Shown here piece by piece: positions 50,899 to 62,148 of a stretch of 64,000 bases of DNA. A program made the translations under genes and the position numbers. The stretch spans positions 33,725,522 to 33,789,521 of the forward strand of contig NW_022881603.1 in assembly GCF_003369915.1 (NCBI RefSeq). Direction: 5' to 3'. The DNA is from Drosophila miranda. Its lineage: Eukaryota > Arthropoda > Insecta > Diptera > Drosophilidae. Under the pieces are notes generated by a model. It was given only the letters and a program-made list of their open reading frames with translations, did not search any database and had not been told where the DNA came from. The stretch's first letter is position 1, and each line of letters opens with the position of its first letter.

Positions 50899-52283
50899 AT
50901 GGAGGCTATTTTAAATACGCAGTTTCAGCAGCTGGAAGATATCATCGGGGAAATATTAAAAGTAAACAAGAGCGTAAGTGTTAACAAGCTGCAAAGTCGT
51001 TGGTTCCTTATTTTCATTATTTTTGTATGCAGGGGCAGAACTCAGACACATTGCGAACTGCGGCGGCATTGAAATTTGTTGCATTAAAGCATGCAAATCG
51101 AGAAGTTAAACAGAAAATAAAGTCTGGACGGGATAACTTACACTTGGAAAAATGTAAAGTGGACATAAGTCGGTTGCAATTGCAAAATCTTCTGTACGAA
51201 GTGAGCCACTTGAAAAAGGACATCGTGCGTTGCGAGAAATGTTTTAGCGAGTGAATTGCTTTAGCAGCAACTATATTTTAAAACATTTTCATGTTTTTAG
51301 GGATACTAATTTCGTTCAGCATCTCCTTCGGCATTTGTTTGCAAACGATTTGGGTAATGATATACCTATACCCGGTATTCAATACGATGTAAGACAAGCA
51401 ACAAGCTATAATTTTCCTATATATATGTATGTATGAATCATAAAATTATATATTTGCGTTAGTTACAGAATAAGGATCTGACACCAGAGGAATGTATACA
51501 ATATCTGGAGTCTAAGGACTTTGGAAAAGCATACTGTTGGTTACAAAGTATATGCTCTATACCAATAGTCAACAGCTCGCTGTTGTATAAGCATGAGCTG
51601 AACTTCAATAAAAGAATGCGGGAGACCATAGCTTGCATTACACGGCGCTGGAACTCTTGGTTAAATCTAAGTCAGCAAATACGTGGTCTGACTAACAAGG
51701 ACATCGATTTGTATGCACTAAAAGAAAATGTCTATCTTGCGGCCTTGTCTTGCAGCCTAGTGCAGTGGACGGCGATCACTGCCGAGGAATTCCTAGCGCA
51801 AAATTCAGACGTACTAAACATTTCTCCGGATGATAAGGGCATAACATACAATTCCTATCGTGCTGTGATTGTTCGTGGCTCTGCCAAAATGGAGTGTTTC
51901 ATTCGAATACCGAGTAATTATCCATTGGAAATGCCACTCTGGATATTGAGTGTGCATTGGAACGGTCGCCGTACATCGCAGAATAATGCAGCTATCAAGG
52001 TTAGTTTGTTCAGCTTATTTTGATACCATTTTGTAGATGATGGAGTACTGGACCAACTCATTGCAACCCCAACAGCTGGAAGCAAATTATCGTATTCTGT
52101 ACGCTCAGCTTTTCCGAACTATTTATAGTTTTGACATCTTTCTGGAGACAGAAGGAAGGCTCAATGCAGACGACTATAGAATACACCAAGGAAAAGCCTT
52201 ATATAAGTGCATTTGCAAAACGATGCCGATTGCGTCCATATAAATACATAAAAAAGGGTTCCGTACACGCATTCAAACAATAA
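50899..52283 (+). pseudogene. thoc5: thoc5 copy 4: same 765-bp deletion and C-terminal frameshift as copy 3
   Basis: Exon 1 is 50899-50973. Exon 2 starts at 51033 and is cut at 51240/51241 by the deletion seen in copy 3, so the frame stops at 51254. Exons 4 (51301-51388) and 5 (51469-51999) are present, the last intron is 37 bp (52000-52036), and exon 6 has the 4-bp duplication (GAAGGAAGG near 52151-52159) giving a stop at 52243 in place of 52281-52283. It differs from copy 3 by several substitutions, so the two have begun to diverge. Confidence 0.9.
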
Positions 52284-52426
52284 GGACCTAAAAACAAATA
52301 TAGGAATATGGTTTTGTAAAAAAAAATCAAAAGCAGTTACTAAACATCTTCACAGTTCCTGTTTATTATGCAATGCATAATTGCAATAATGCAATAAATA
52401 AGTAACATTTAAATCTAGCTACAGTT

Positions 52427-53029
52427 TTATTGACAGCTTAGTTTCTGAGATGCTGTCGCTGCCAGGGACTCGGTTGGCAGGGTGATTGCAGAGGCATTTT
52501 CAACAGACTCTCGACTCTCATCCGGCATAACTTTATCAACAACGTGTTTTTCTATTAGACCGCTTTCTCCCAAGTAGCATATGGAAAATCCATCGTACCA
52601 TGCCTCCTGATCCTTCAGTACTTCCTTCAATTGCCACACCTTGTATTTCCAGAACTGGAACATCACCTTCAGGCCGGATATGCCCCTCACGCGCCACCTT
52701 ATGCGCACGGTGTAATCGTCGGGATGCTTTGTAATTTTAAGAACCTCAAACTTAACGTAGGCGTACTTTAGGTGACCCACAGTTCGAAGAATGGCAATTT
52801 GCTTAACAAAGTGGTATAGACCGACTGTGTGCTTGTCGGTAATATTGTTCTGAAATATAAGGTTTGGGCTGTATATGGAATAGTTCAGCGGTTCAACAAA
52901 GAGTTTGGGAAGCGTGGTTCGCAGAACTTCGTAGGCTCGCTCCAGATCTTCAGGCTTTCGAACATTTTCCTTCTCTTTGGCGGATGTTTGTACATTACTG
53001 TTTTCGTGAAAACTTCGTTTCGGTTGCAT
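52427..53029 (-). CDS. DUF2358 (C6orf136-like) protein, array copy 4
   Basis: An intact 200-codon frame runs from the ATG at 53029 to 52427, with the full set of family motifs ([55 protein letters not shown]). It differs from copy 2 at a few sites, for example NITDKHT for NITGKHT and RVRGISG for RVWGISG. It lies 143 bp from the normal thoc5 stop in the convergent arrangement. Confidence 0.8.
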   Translation of the reverse strand: MQPKRSFHENSNVQTSAKEKENVRKPEDLERAYEVLRTTLPKLFVEPLNYSIYSPNLIFQNNITDKHTVGLYHFVKQIAILRTVGHLKYAYVKFEVLKITKHPDDYTVRIRWRVRGISGLKVMFQFWKYKVWQLKEVLKDQEAWYDGFSICYLGESGLIEKHVVDKVMPDESRESVENASAITLPTESLAATASQKLSCQ

Positions 53030-54026
53030 TACGCTACTACCTTCACATTTTAGCCAATTGTAGTTATATGATCCTGTGCAAGGAGAGTATAATCGCATTG
53101 TGGAAGCCCACGCCTGTTCTTTGGAGCCCCACAAGCTTATCAAATTGCTCTTTCTCATTGATAAAATTCCAAAATTTCGCATCATTTTGACTAGGACCAT
53201 TGACGAATTTACCGGACTCATGTAACTGTATTTCCCGTAATATGTTAAATATTTCTTCCTTTTAAGCGTCACTCTGCCGTTCAAATATCACGTTCAAATT
53301 CTTCATCTGGTTTTACTCAGCGTTTAAATTGTGGGGTTTTTAATCTTTTTTAGACGTGCTCGTGTTGTAACCAAGTTTATTTGGAATCGAAAAATCATAT
53401 GGTCATATGTATATCGATATAAATATTTTGTACAATAAAAGTGTGAGGTGATGTGATAGTTTTTTTGGGATATCTCAACGGAACTTTCTGAACTCGGAGA
53501 CAGTGTATACTATTTTTTTGTAGTTTCAGTGATCCAACGTCGTTAGAATCATAGTTGGATAATGGAAATAAGTATCCATATTTTTATGTGATATTTCCCG
53601 TATGCGACTATACTTCAAGACCACTCTAGTCTAAATTATTGTCGCACCAGACGAAAAGCTGTTGAACTATTTGTGCCAAAACGTTCGACACAGGTGTGGT
53701 AGAGTAATACCTAACAAAAATAGATCCAAAGAAAATTCATGTCGACCAGAAATACCTAGATTTTTCAAATCACAACGTTCCCCCTCGTTTTTTTTGGTTT
53801 TAAAGCATCTCAAGTATGATCGGAATTTTGATCGTAGCACTGTAGCCACATTGATCAGATACTGGTGATGTAGTTTGGCGAGTTTGACAGGTCGGTATAT
53901 AAAAAAAAGAGGAAAATTACTTAACTGTTTTAGAAAATAAACTGAAATTACTTTATAACATGATGAAGAAAAAATGGGTCAAAAGTTTAAGTCAGCAGTT
54001 TTGATGAAGATTGCCAGCTCTCTGAG
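53030..54026. other. Upstream spacer of DUF2358 copy 4
   Basis: The same spacer as 29578-30575, ending at the ATGT insertion site (54027-54030). The DINE-1-tip-like CACAACGTTCCCCCTCG is near 53772-53788. No gene is supported. Confidence 0.65.
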
Positions 54027-54030
54027 ATGT

Positions 54031-55078
54031 TGTTATGGGCGGTTTTGGAGAGAGCCGATAGGTATCAGGGCTGGAGAAGAAAGAGACAGCGGCATCTATA
54101 GTGGATCCTGGGAAGCAGTGGCAGAGTTGCGTGGGAGAAAAGGAAACGGGGCGAGGAAGAAAAAAAAAAAGAGAGTTTCCGGTGGAGAATAGTGGAGGCC
54201 GCACGTGCCCTGAAAGAAAAAAGGAAACAAAATTGGTGATCGTGGAGACGACGATCCTACCAAGACACCAGCGGCAGGCATCAACATCAGCGTAAGCGGC
54301 GGACATTGGCAGCAGCAGCCCGGTACTGGCCAGGCCGGAAAACTGGTGCGAGAACCGTCAGCGGAGCACCGGCACCAAGGAACCGTCAGCGGAGCACCGA
54401 CTGGAGAGAGGTGTCTGTCCCCACACACCAGCCCCCCCGGGGAAAGAATCCGGACTTCAAAGCAGAAATACACCCACACGAATCAATATCACACACCTTC
54501 ATCCACCCACATCACACACAACCCACGCATGTATACCCTCATTCATAACACATCACATAACATCACCACATTTCACACATCTACACCCGTCCGACCCACA
54601 ATTAAACAATATATCACGATCATATAAAAAACACCACGATTAAACGTAAACATCAGCAAGCATCAGGAAGCAACAACCTCTATCAAAGGGGGCTGCCAAC
54701 TCGGCCGAAATAGGGTTTATTTTTTTTGTTAGTATTTTTGTGTTAGTATTTGTTTCCTTTATATAAACCTAGATTATTAATTAATAATGTTCAAGAAGAT
54801 AAATAAGAAAATATAATGGATATAAAATGAAAATTTGAAAAGAGTCATGAGTGAATAGAAAACGGTAGTTGGGTGGGACGAGAGCGAGACGAAGAGCGGG
54901 ACCCTGAATATGAAAAGGGAGCGAATTCAAAAGGTGGCGCTCATGGAAGGGTGGGACCCTGCTAGGGATAACGAAACCAGCTATCCCCGCTGACGAAAGT
55001 GCCAACGAGGACAAGTCTGTCCTATAAATTAGATTTGTTTTTTTTTGTATGTTTTTTTTTGTTTTGTTCAATCCGTCC
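54031..55078 (+). repeat. 5' LTR of Gypsy copy C, 3' truncated
   Basis: Matches the first part of 58393-59535 up to CAATCCGTCC. Confidence 0.88.
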
Positions 55079-55088
55079 AGATTGAATA

Positions 55089-58000
55089 ATGGGGGACGAA
55101 CTCGATGAGAGTATCCGAACGGGAGCAGTCAGAGCACAGCGGGCTCGGGACAGGTTTCAGGGGCGCAAGAGAAGGCGGCTCCAGGTGTGTGCTGCAGTCC
55201 ACTCGGCAATTCGTCAGGATGACAGGCCATTCGCACGAGTGAAGTTGGGCCCGAGGACGCTGATGGGACTAATGGATACAGGGGCATCGGTGAGCCTTCT
55301 GGGGAAAGGTGGCCTGGAACTGATAGGAGAATTGGAGCTGAAACTTCAAGACATAAAGAAATTCTCAGTACAAACAGCGGCGGCACTCCTCATAAAATAC
55401 TGGGACATGTGTCGACAGTAATGACGTATGGAGGCCAGAAGCAGACTATGGAGTTGTTCCTGTGTCCCTCGCTGAAACAACCGCTGTACCTAGGGGTCGA
55501 TTTCTGGAGGAAGTTTGGTCTGGCTCCGCATATAGTAGACATAGAACGACACAAGGAATTAGCCGAAATTGATGCTGAGGTGCTGACTAGGAGTAGACCA
55601 ACGGAACCGCACGAGTTGACGCACACGCAGCAGACACGTCTGGACCAGGTGAAGAACAACTTCAGGGCATTCGACACCCATGGTTTGGGAAGAACGACGC
55701 TCGAAAGGCACGAAATTCAATTAATCGAGGGAGCCGTACCCGTAAAGGAGCGATTCTACCCGGTGTCTCCCGCGGGGCAAGAGCTGTTGTTTGCCGAGGT
55801 GGACGAAATGTTCCGCCTCGGAGTCATCGAAACCAGAGAGAGCCCGTGGAGCAACCGCGTGACGCTGGTACGTAAGCCGGAAAAAAACCGATTGTGTCTG
55901 GATGCGCGGAAACTAAACAAATTAACCGTGAAGGATGCTTACCCGCTGCAGAGCATCGAGTCAATTCTGAGCCGCGTAGAGGATACGGTGTACATCAGCA
56001 GCATCGATTTAAAGCACGCATTTTGGCAGATAGAGCTGGAGCCTGAAAGTCGGACGTACACAGCATTCACGGTGCCGGGCAGACCACTCTATCAATTTAA
56101 ATCGATGCCCTTCGGGTTGTGCAATGCAGCCCAACGGCTGTGTCGGTTGATGGATCGAGTAATTCCACAACGACTCCGAAGCCATGTCTTTGTATACTTA
56201 GACGATCTACTAGTTATTTCCCGGACGTTTGAGGAGCATATACACCTGTTAGAGGAAGTGGCCAAGTGTCTCAAGGAGGCAAACCTGACAATTGGAAGAA
56301 AAAAATCGAAATTCGGCTATAAATATTTAAAGTATTTAGGGTACATCGTAGGCGACGGCGCACTTAGGACAGATCCGGAGAAAGTACAGGCGATCACCCA
56401 AATATCAATGCCAAGGATCGTGAGACAAATCCGGAGATTTTTGGGGACAGCTGGCTGGTATCGGCGGTTTATCCGAAATTTCTCGGCACTCTCGGCTCCT
56501 CTGACAGACTGTCTGAAAGGAAAAGGGCAATTTAAGCTGACGGAGGAGGCAGGAAAATCGTTCGAGGAGCTCAAAAAAGCACTTACCAGTGCCCCCGTGC
56601 TACATCACCCAGACTTTAAGAAGCACTTCTTCATCCAGTGTGATGCGAGCCACGTGGGGATTGGAGCAGTTCTCTTCCAGAGGGATGATGAAGGAGCAGA
56701 GCACCCGATCGCATTCTTTTCGGCGAAGCTAAGAGGGGCACAGCTCAACTATAGCGTGCCAGAGAAGGAGTGTCTGGCGGCGGTAAGAGCCATAGAGAAG
56801 TTCCGTGCATACGTAGAACTGATGCCATTCACGGTGATAACAGATCACGCGAGTTTGCAGTGGCTCATGCGATTCAAAGCACTGGATGGGAGGCTAGCCA
56901 GGTGGTCGTTGGCTCTCCAGGCTTATGACTTCGAAATCGAGCACCGCAAAGGAAAGGAAAATATCGTCGCCGATATGCTGTCACGTCCCTTTGACGTTGA
57001 CGCTATCGACTTCATGGAGTTCGACAACACCGCCTTCGAGGATGAAGAATACCGAAGAAAAATTGAGTCGGTCCAGAGCGATGAGGATGAGTTCCCAGAC
57101 CTGAAGGTGGAGGAAGGACTGCTGTTTAAGCGCACACAATTTGGCCGGCCGGAATTAGAGGAGTTTTCGTGGAAGCTATGGATCCCGGATGCCCTGACGA
57201 GCACACTGATCCAACAGGCTCACGACAGCGATGTGGCAATGCATGGAGGAATCGCGAGGACACTGGGACGGCTGCGACAGTTCTATTATTGGCCCCGGAT
57301 GACCGTGCAGGTGAAGGCATATGTGGCTGATTGTAACACCTGCAAAGAAACAAAGCATTCAACACAGGTTCACCGTCCACTCATGGGGGCCGAAACCAGA
57401 ACCGAGAGGCCGATTCAAAAACTGTACCTGGATTTCCTGGGTCCATATCCGAGGACTCGAAGTGGCAATGTGGTCATACTAATAGTCCTCGATCACATGG
57501 TCCAGATATGTCTGGCTGAAGGCTTTGCCTAAGGCGACGTCTTCGGCCGTGATCCGATTCTTGCACGCCGAGGTCTTCGCGCAGTTTGGCGTGCCTGAAA
57601 TAGTGCATACCGATAATGGAAAGCAATTTGTGTCAGCTGAATTCTCTCAATTCCTGGATAGGAGAAGCATAAGGCATCTGAAGTCGGGGAACTATGCACC
57701 GCAGGCGAACGCGGCCGAACGAGTGAACTAGACTGTACTGACAGCAATAAGGACATAGACTAGTGAGGATCACACGCGCTGGGACGAGAAGCTGACGGAG
57801 ATCCAGTGTGTGGCTAGGAGCGCTATACACACGGGTATCGGGACGTCGCCATACTTTGTGTTGTTTGGGCAGCACATGTTTACTAGCGGCCGAGATTATA
57901 AATTGGCACGCAGACTGGGCGCCCTAAATGATGCACAAATGTCACCCTTGGCGAGGAGTGACAAGATGGAGATAGTCCGAGATGAGGTCCGAGGAAACTC

Positions 58001-58250
58001 TCATGAAGCCTACAACAGAGCGAAGAACAGGTATAATCGAAAAGCTCGAGAAATTAGGTACTCACCGGGTCAGGAGATATATAAGCGGAATTTCGTGTTG
58101 AGCAAATTTAAAAATAACATCAACGCGAAGTTCAGCCCAAAATACGTCAAGTGCCGAGTGATCCGGAGTATGGGCAACAGTCTGTACGAGCTGGAGACGT
58201 TGCAAGGCTCACGTATTGGGGTGTTTCACGCAAAGGATCTGAAGCAGTAG
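55089..58250 (+). pseudogene. Gypsy pol, copy C, with two frameshifts and a stop
   Basis: Protease (LMDTGASVSLLG) is followed by a 1-bp deletion in a G run near 55380; the main frame then runs from about 55382 to 57532 with RT (YLDDLL), RNase H and the integrase zinc finger. A second 1-bp phase change lies near 57500-57512 in the integrase core, and a TAG at 57729-57731 replaces CAG of copies A and B. The integrase segment deleted in A and B is present here. The C-terminus (SPKYVKCRVIRSMG...FHAKDLKQ) is complete to the stop at 58248-58250. Confidence 0.9.
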
Positions 58251-58392
58251 CCCAGGCATCTCAGTCGATGGAGCCAGAGACTCTCAATCTCAGGGTGTGG
58301 GCGATGGCCTACGTTTGGGGCCCCTTAATTGAAAAAGCCCGCCTGCTTGGCACTCCCGTTTCGGCGGAGTAATCCTGGAAACGGTAGTGTGG

Positions 58393-59535
58393 TGTTATGG
58401 GCGGTTTTGTAGAGAGCCGATAGGTATCAGGGCTGGAGAAGAAAGAGACAGCGGCATCTATAGTGGATCCTGGGAAGCAGTGGCAGAGTTGCGTGGGAGA
58501 AAAGGAAACGGGGCGAGGAAGAAAAAAAAACGAGAGTTTCCGGTGGAGAATAGTGGAGGCCGCACGTGCCCTGAAAGAAAAAAGGAAACAAAATTGTTGA
58601 TCGTGGAGACGACGATCCCACCAAGACATCAGCGGCAGGCATCAACATCAGCGGAAGCGGCGGACATCGGCAGCAGCAGCCCGGTACTGGCCAGGCCGGA
58701 AAACTGGTGCGAGAACCGTCAGCGGAGCACCGGCACCAAGGAACCGTCAGCGGAGCACCGACTGGAGACACGTTTCTGTCCCCACACACCAGCCCCCCCG
58801 GGGAAAGAATCCGGACTTCAAAGCAGAAATAAACCCACACGAATCAATATCACACACCATCATCCACCCACATCACACACAACCCACGCATGTATACCCT
58901 CATTCATAACACATCACATAACATCACCACATTTCACACATCTACACCCGTCCGACCCACAATTAAACAATATATCACGATCATATAAAAAACACCACGA
59001 TTAAACGTAAACATCAGCAAGCATCAGGAAGCAACAACCTCTATCAAAGGGGGCTGCCAACTCGGCCGAAATAGGGTTTATTTTTTTTGTTAGTATTTTT
59101 GTGTTAGTATTTGTTTCCTTTATATAAACCTAGATTATTAATAAATAATGTTCAAGAAGATAAATAAGAAAATATAATGGATATAAAATGAAAATTTGAA
59201 AAGAGTCATGAGTGAATAGAAAACGGTAGTTGGGTGGGACGAGAGCGAGAAGAAGAGCGGGACCCTGAATATGAAAAGGGAGCGAATTCAAAAGGTGGCG
59301 CTCATGGAAGGGTGGGACCCTGCTAGGGATAACGAAAATAACTATCCCCGCTGACGAAAGTGCCAACGAGGACAAGTCTGTCCTATAAATAAGATTTGTT
59401 TTTTTTGTATGTTTTTTTTTGTTTTTTTGTTTTGTTCAATCCGTCCCCTGGCTTATCGGGTCGGAAACACCCCTGACTTCCCCGTGAGCTAGCTGGGAAC
59501 GATTGGCCAGGGTGGCAAAGAGGCAGATCATAACA
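58393..59535 (+). repeat. Complete 3' LTR of Gypsy copy C
   Basis: 1143 bp with TGTTATG...CATAACA ends. A TATA-like TTATATAAA lies near 59120-59128. It is the reference for the truncated and inverted LTRs in units 2 and 3. Confidence 0.92.
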
Positions 59536-59551
59536 ATGTAGCGGCTCTTTT

Positions 59552-60460
59552 TATACCCGATACTCAAAATGAATATTGGGGTATATTAGATTTGTGGTAA
59601 AAGTGGATGTGTGTAACGTCCAGAAGGAATCGTTTCCGACCCCATAAAGTATATATATTCTTGATCAGCATCAATAGCCGAGTCGATTGAGCCCTGTCTG
59701 TCTGTCCGTCTGTCCGTCCGTCCGTCCGTCCGTCCGTCCCCTTCAGCGCCTAGTGCTCAAAGACTATAAGAGCTAGAGCAACGATGTTTTGTATCCAGAC
59801 TTCTGTGATATGTCACTGCTACAAAAATATTTCAAAACTTCGCCCCGCCCACTTCCGCCCCCACAAAGGACGAAAATCTGTGGCATCCACATTTTTCAAG
59901 ATACGATAAAACCAAAAACGCAGAATCGGTGAGGATGACCATATCTTCTACAGTGCAAAATCTGAACCAGATCGTATAATGATTATAGCCAGAATCAAGA
60001 AAACAATTTCATTCTTTCTCGCTCTGTCTCTCTCTAACACAAAGGCTTCATGGTCGGTTTTGTCAATTGCAAAATATGAGTTCAAGGATCTCAGAACCTA
60101 TAAGAGCCAGAGCAACCAAATTTGGTATCCACACTCCTGTGATATCGGACCTTGACCGTTTCGTGTCCAAATTTCGCCACACCCCCTTCCGCCCCGCAAA
60201 GGACGAAAATCTGGGGCATCCACAAATCTCAGAGACTATTAGGGCTAGAGTAACCAAATTTGGTATCCGCACTTCTCTTAGATCTCACTATAAAACGTAT
60301 ATCTCAGAATTTCGCCCCACCCCCTTCCGACCCACAAAAGACGAAAATCTGTTGCATTCACAATATTGCACATTCGAGAAAACTAAAAGCCATACTGACT
60401 TAGTATCGGGTATAACTGTAGAGTTGCGGTGTCCGCAGCAACTCACAACGTTCCACCTCG
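59552..60460 (+). mobile_element. DINE-1/mini-me-like element in unit 4
   Basis: It starts TATACCCGATACTCAAAATG, carries (GTCY)n at about 59694-59740, then repeated blocks with CGCCCC...CCACAAAGGACGAAAATC, a 3' hairpin (GTTGC...GCAAC, 60422-60442) and the end CGTTCCACCTCG. It inserted into the T run between the Gypsy site and the non-LTR 3' tail; units 1-3 keep the uninterrupted T run. It is shorter than the copy at 9366-10487 and in the opposite orientation. Confidence 0.85.
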
Positions 60461-61024
60461 TTTGATTAATAATTGATGTAAATTGTTATAATATTTAAAG
60501 ATTTTGAATTTCCTTCTGAGCCCGGCAAATCTTTGGCAATCGAAGATCAGGTGCTCGGCATATTCAGTTACATTGCACGTTTCGCAGATATTTGAGTCAA
60601 TTGCTTTGATTCTGTGTAGGAAGACTTTGTCGTATGTGTGTCCCGTCATAAGTCTGTTAATGGTCTTGATGCTTTTAGCATTCCATTTAAGAGAAAAATG
60701 CCAGGGTTTACTGGGTATGTCTGGAAATATGTCTATGAGGCTGGATCCCTTCGTCCTACACTTCGTCCTGTAGTCCTCATTCCATTTGTATACTAAAAAG
60801 TTCCTAATTTCTCTTTGAGCCTCCTTGTAGCTGTATTTTATATTTATTGTAAACCCCTCACTTGTAGCAGCCTTTGCTGCTATGTCAGTCTTTTCGTTGA
60901 TGGCCACACCCTTGTGACCAGGGACCCATAGAATGTCAAGTTTCTGAATGTCTGATTGGTTAATTATGTTGTGAATATCATTCACTAGGTACGAGTCTGT
61001 ATTCTTATTTTTAATTAAATTAAT
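60461..61024 (-). mobile_element. Non-LTR retrotransposon fragment, uninterrupted (unit 4)
   Basis: The least disturbed copy in the window. The - strand frame runs from the 5' truncation at 61024 through RNase H (LDILWVPGHKGVAINEKTD) and the C-terminal region (NRLMTGHTYDKVFLHRI, ICETCNVTEYAEHLIFDC) to about 60470, then the 3' tail. It belongs to an RNase H-bearing non-LTR clade. It shows the original order disrupted by inversion in units 2 and 3 and by Gypsy insertion in unit 1. Confidence 0.85.
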
Positions 61025-61202
61025 AGCTAGTAATATTCGACGGAATATCAAAATCGAAAATATTGTTTCGAATCCTTGACGGAGAACAATTAACCTATTA
61101 TAAGCCAAGGGGCCGAAAATAATGAAATTTTAATCATTTTAGCGCAGTTCAGGTGAAAGTTAGCGTTGTTATTTTTAATTTCAGATGAAAGATGGCCTGA
61201 AT

Positions 61203-61714
61203 TAGTGTTGGGTAAACATTGCTCATTTTGGTGAACATGTTCACTTGTTCTTTTTTAGTACTCACTCATATTGCTCACTTGCTCTCTTAGATTGCTCAGT
61301 TACTCACTTGCTCAGTTGCTTACTTGCTCAGTTGTTCACTATTCATGCACAGATGGTTCCAAATTTCACTATACTTTCGAATTAGCGACATACAGAATAT
61401 TTGAAAGAGTAAACAGCTTTGCCGGTAATACAAAAAGTGTGAAGTAAACGCAAATATGAGCAACAGCTGACAAATCGCAAAATGCCCTTTGAGGAGCAAA
61501 ATTGCGCAAAAAGTGAGTAAAGAACAAGTGAACAAAAATGAACAAGTGAACAACAAAGAACAAGTGAGCAAAAAAGAACAAGTGAACAACAAAGAACAAG
61601 TGAACAACAAAGAACAAGTGAACAAAAAAGAACAGCTTGGAAGGAACATGTTCAGTTGCTCACTTAAGTGAACAACTCTTTTTTGTTCACTCACTCATGA
61701 GCAACACAACACTA
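61203..61714. mobile_element. hAT-type MITE (unit 4)
   Basis: TAGTGTTG...CAACACTA with target duplication GCCTGAAT (61195-61202) and a decayed copy GCCTAAAT (61715-61722). Six 18-bp repeats lie at 61522-61629. The left arm has a short deletion near 61258. Confidence 0.85.
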
Positions 61715-61722
61715 GCCTAAAT

Positions 61723-62148
61723 CTACAAGAAGAATTTACAATCGTTAATATTTTCTGCCATTTACCTGAAGAAGGTGAACTATTTAAATAGAGGGGGCCT
61801 AAGTGGGCTAAATTCGTTTTTTCATCATAACGGAGACGCTATATTGTTGTTGGAAAAAAAAACAGCAATCGCCGTAGCAAGAAAATAAGTCAAGTATTTA
61901 AAACAAACCAGTCAAGTAGAAAATTGATTAATTTATTGGATAAAATTATGTGGGCAGGACTGAGAGATCTACCTAGCTAGTAATATTCGACGGAATATCA
62001 AAAACGGGGAATAGTACAATAGAACTTGAATTCGTCGGTATATCTATGGTATATTTGGGTATATTTCTGATGGTCGGACATTATATTTTAACAATAAATC
62101 CGCGGCACACTGTTGTTTAGCTTCCGAATAAATATATTATTAAGTGAA
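61723..62148 (+). promoter_or_regulatory. thoc5: Upstream region of thoc5 copy 5
   Basis: The same upstream block as in the other units; no specific promoter element was assigned. Confidence 0.35.

Larger units (their letters stand above)
54031..59535 (+). mobile_element. Gypsy-type retrotransposon, copy C (unit 4), both insertion ends preserved
   Basis: Flanked by ATGT on both sides (54027-54030 and 59536-59539), which defines the target duplication; unit 1 keeps the empty site at about 2785-2790. The 5' LTR (54031-55078) is truncated by the same deletion and AGATTGA filler as copy B. The 3' LTR (58393-59535) is complete. The orientation of the 3' half is the original one, without the inversion. 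At 5.5 kb it lacks primer site, leader and gag. Confidence 0.92.

Noticed and set aside
58151-58372. A 73-codon ORF after Gypsy pol, considered as an env or accessory gene
   Set aside because: It overlaps the end of pol in another frame, has no signal peptide, furin-like site or membrane segment, and the space before the LTR is too short for an env gene.
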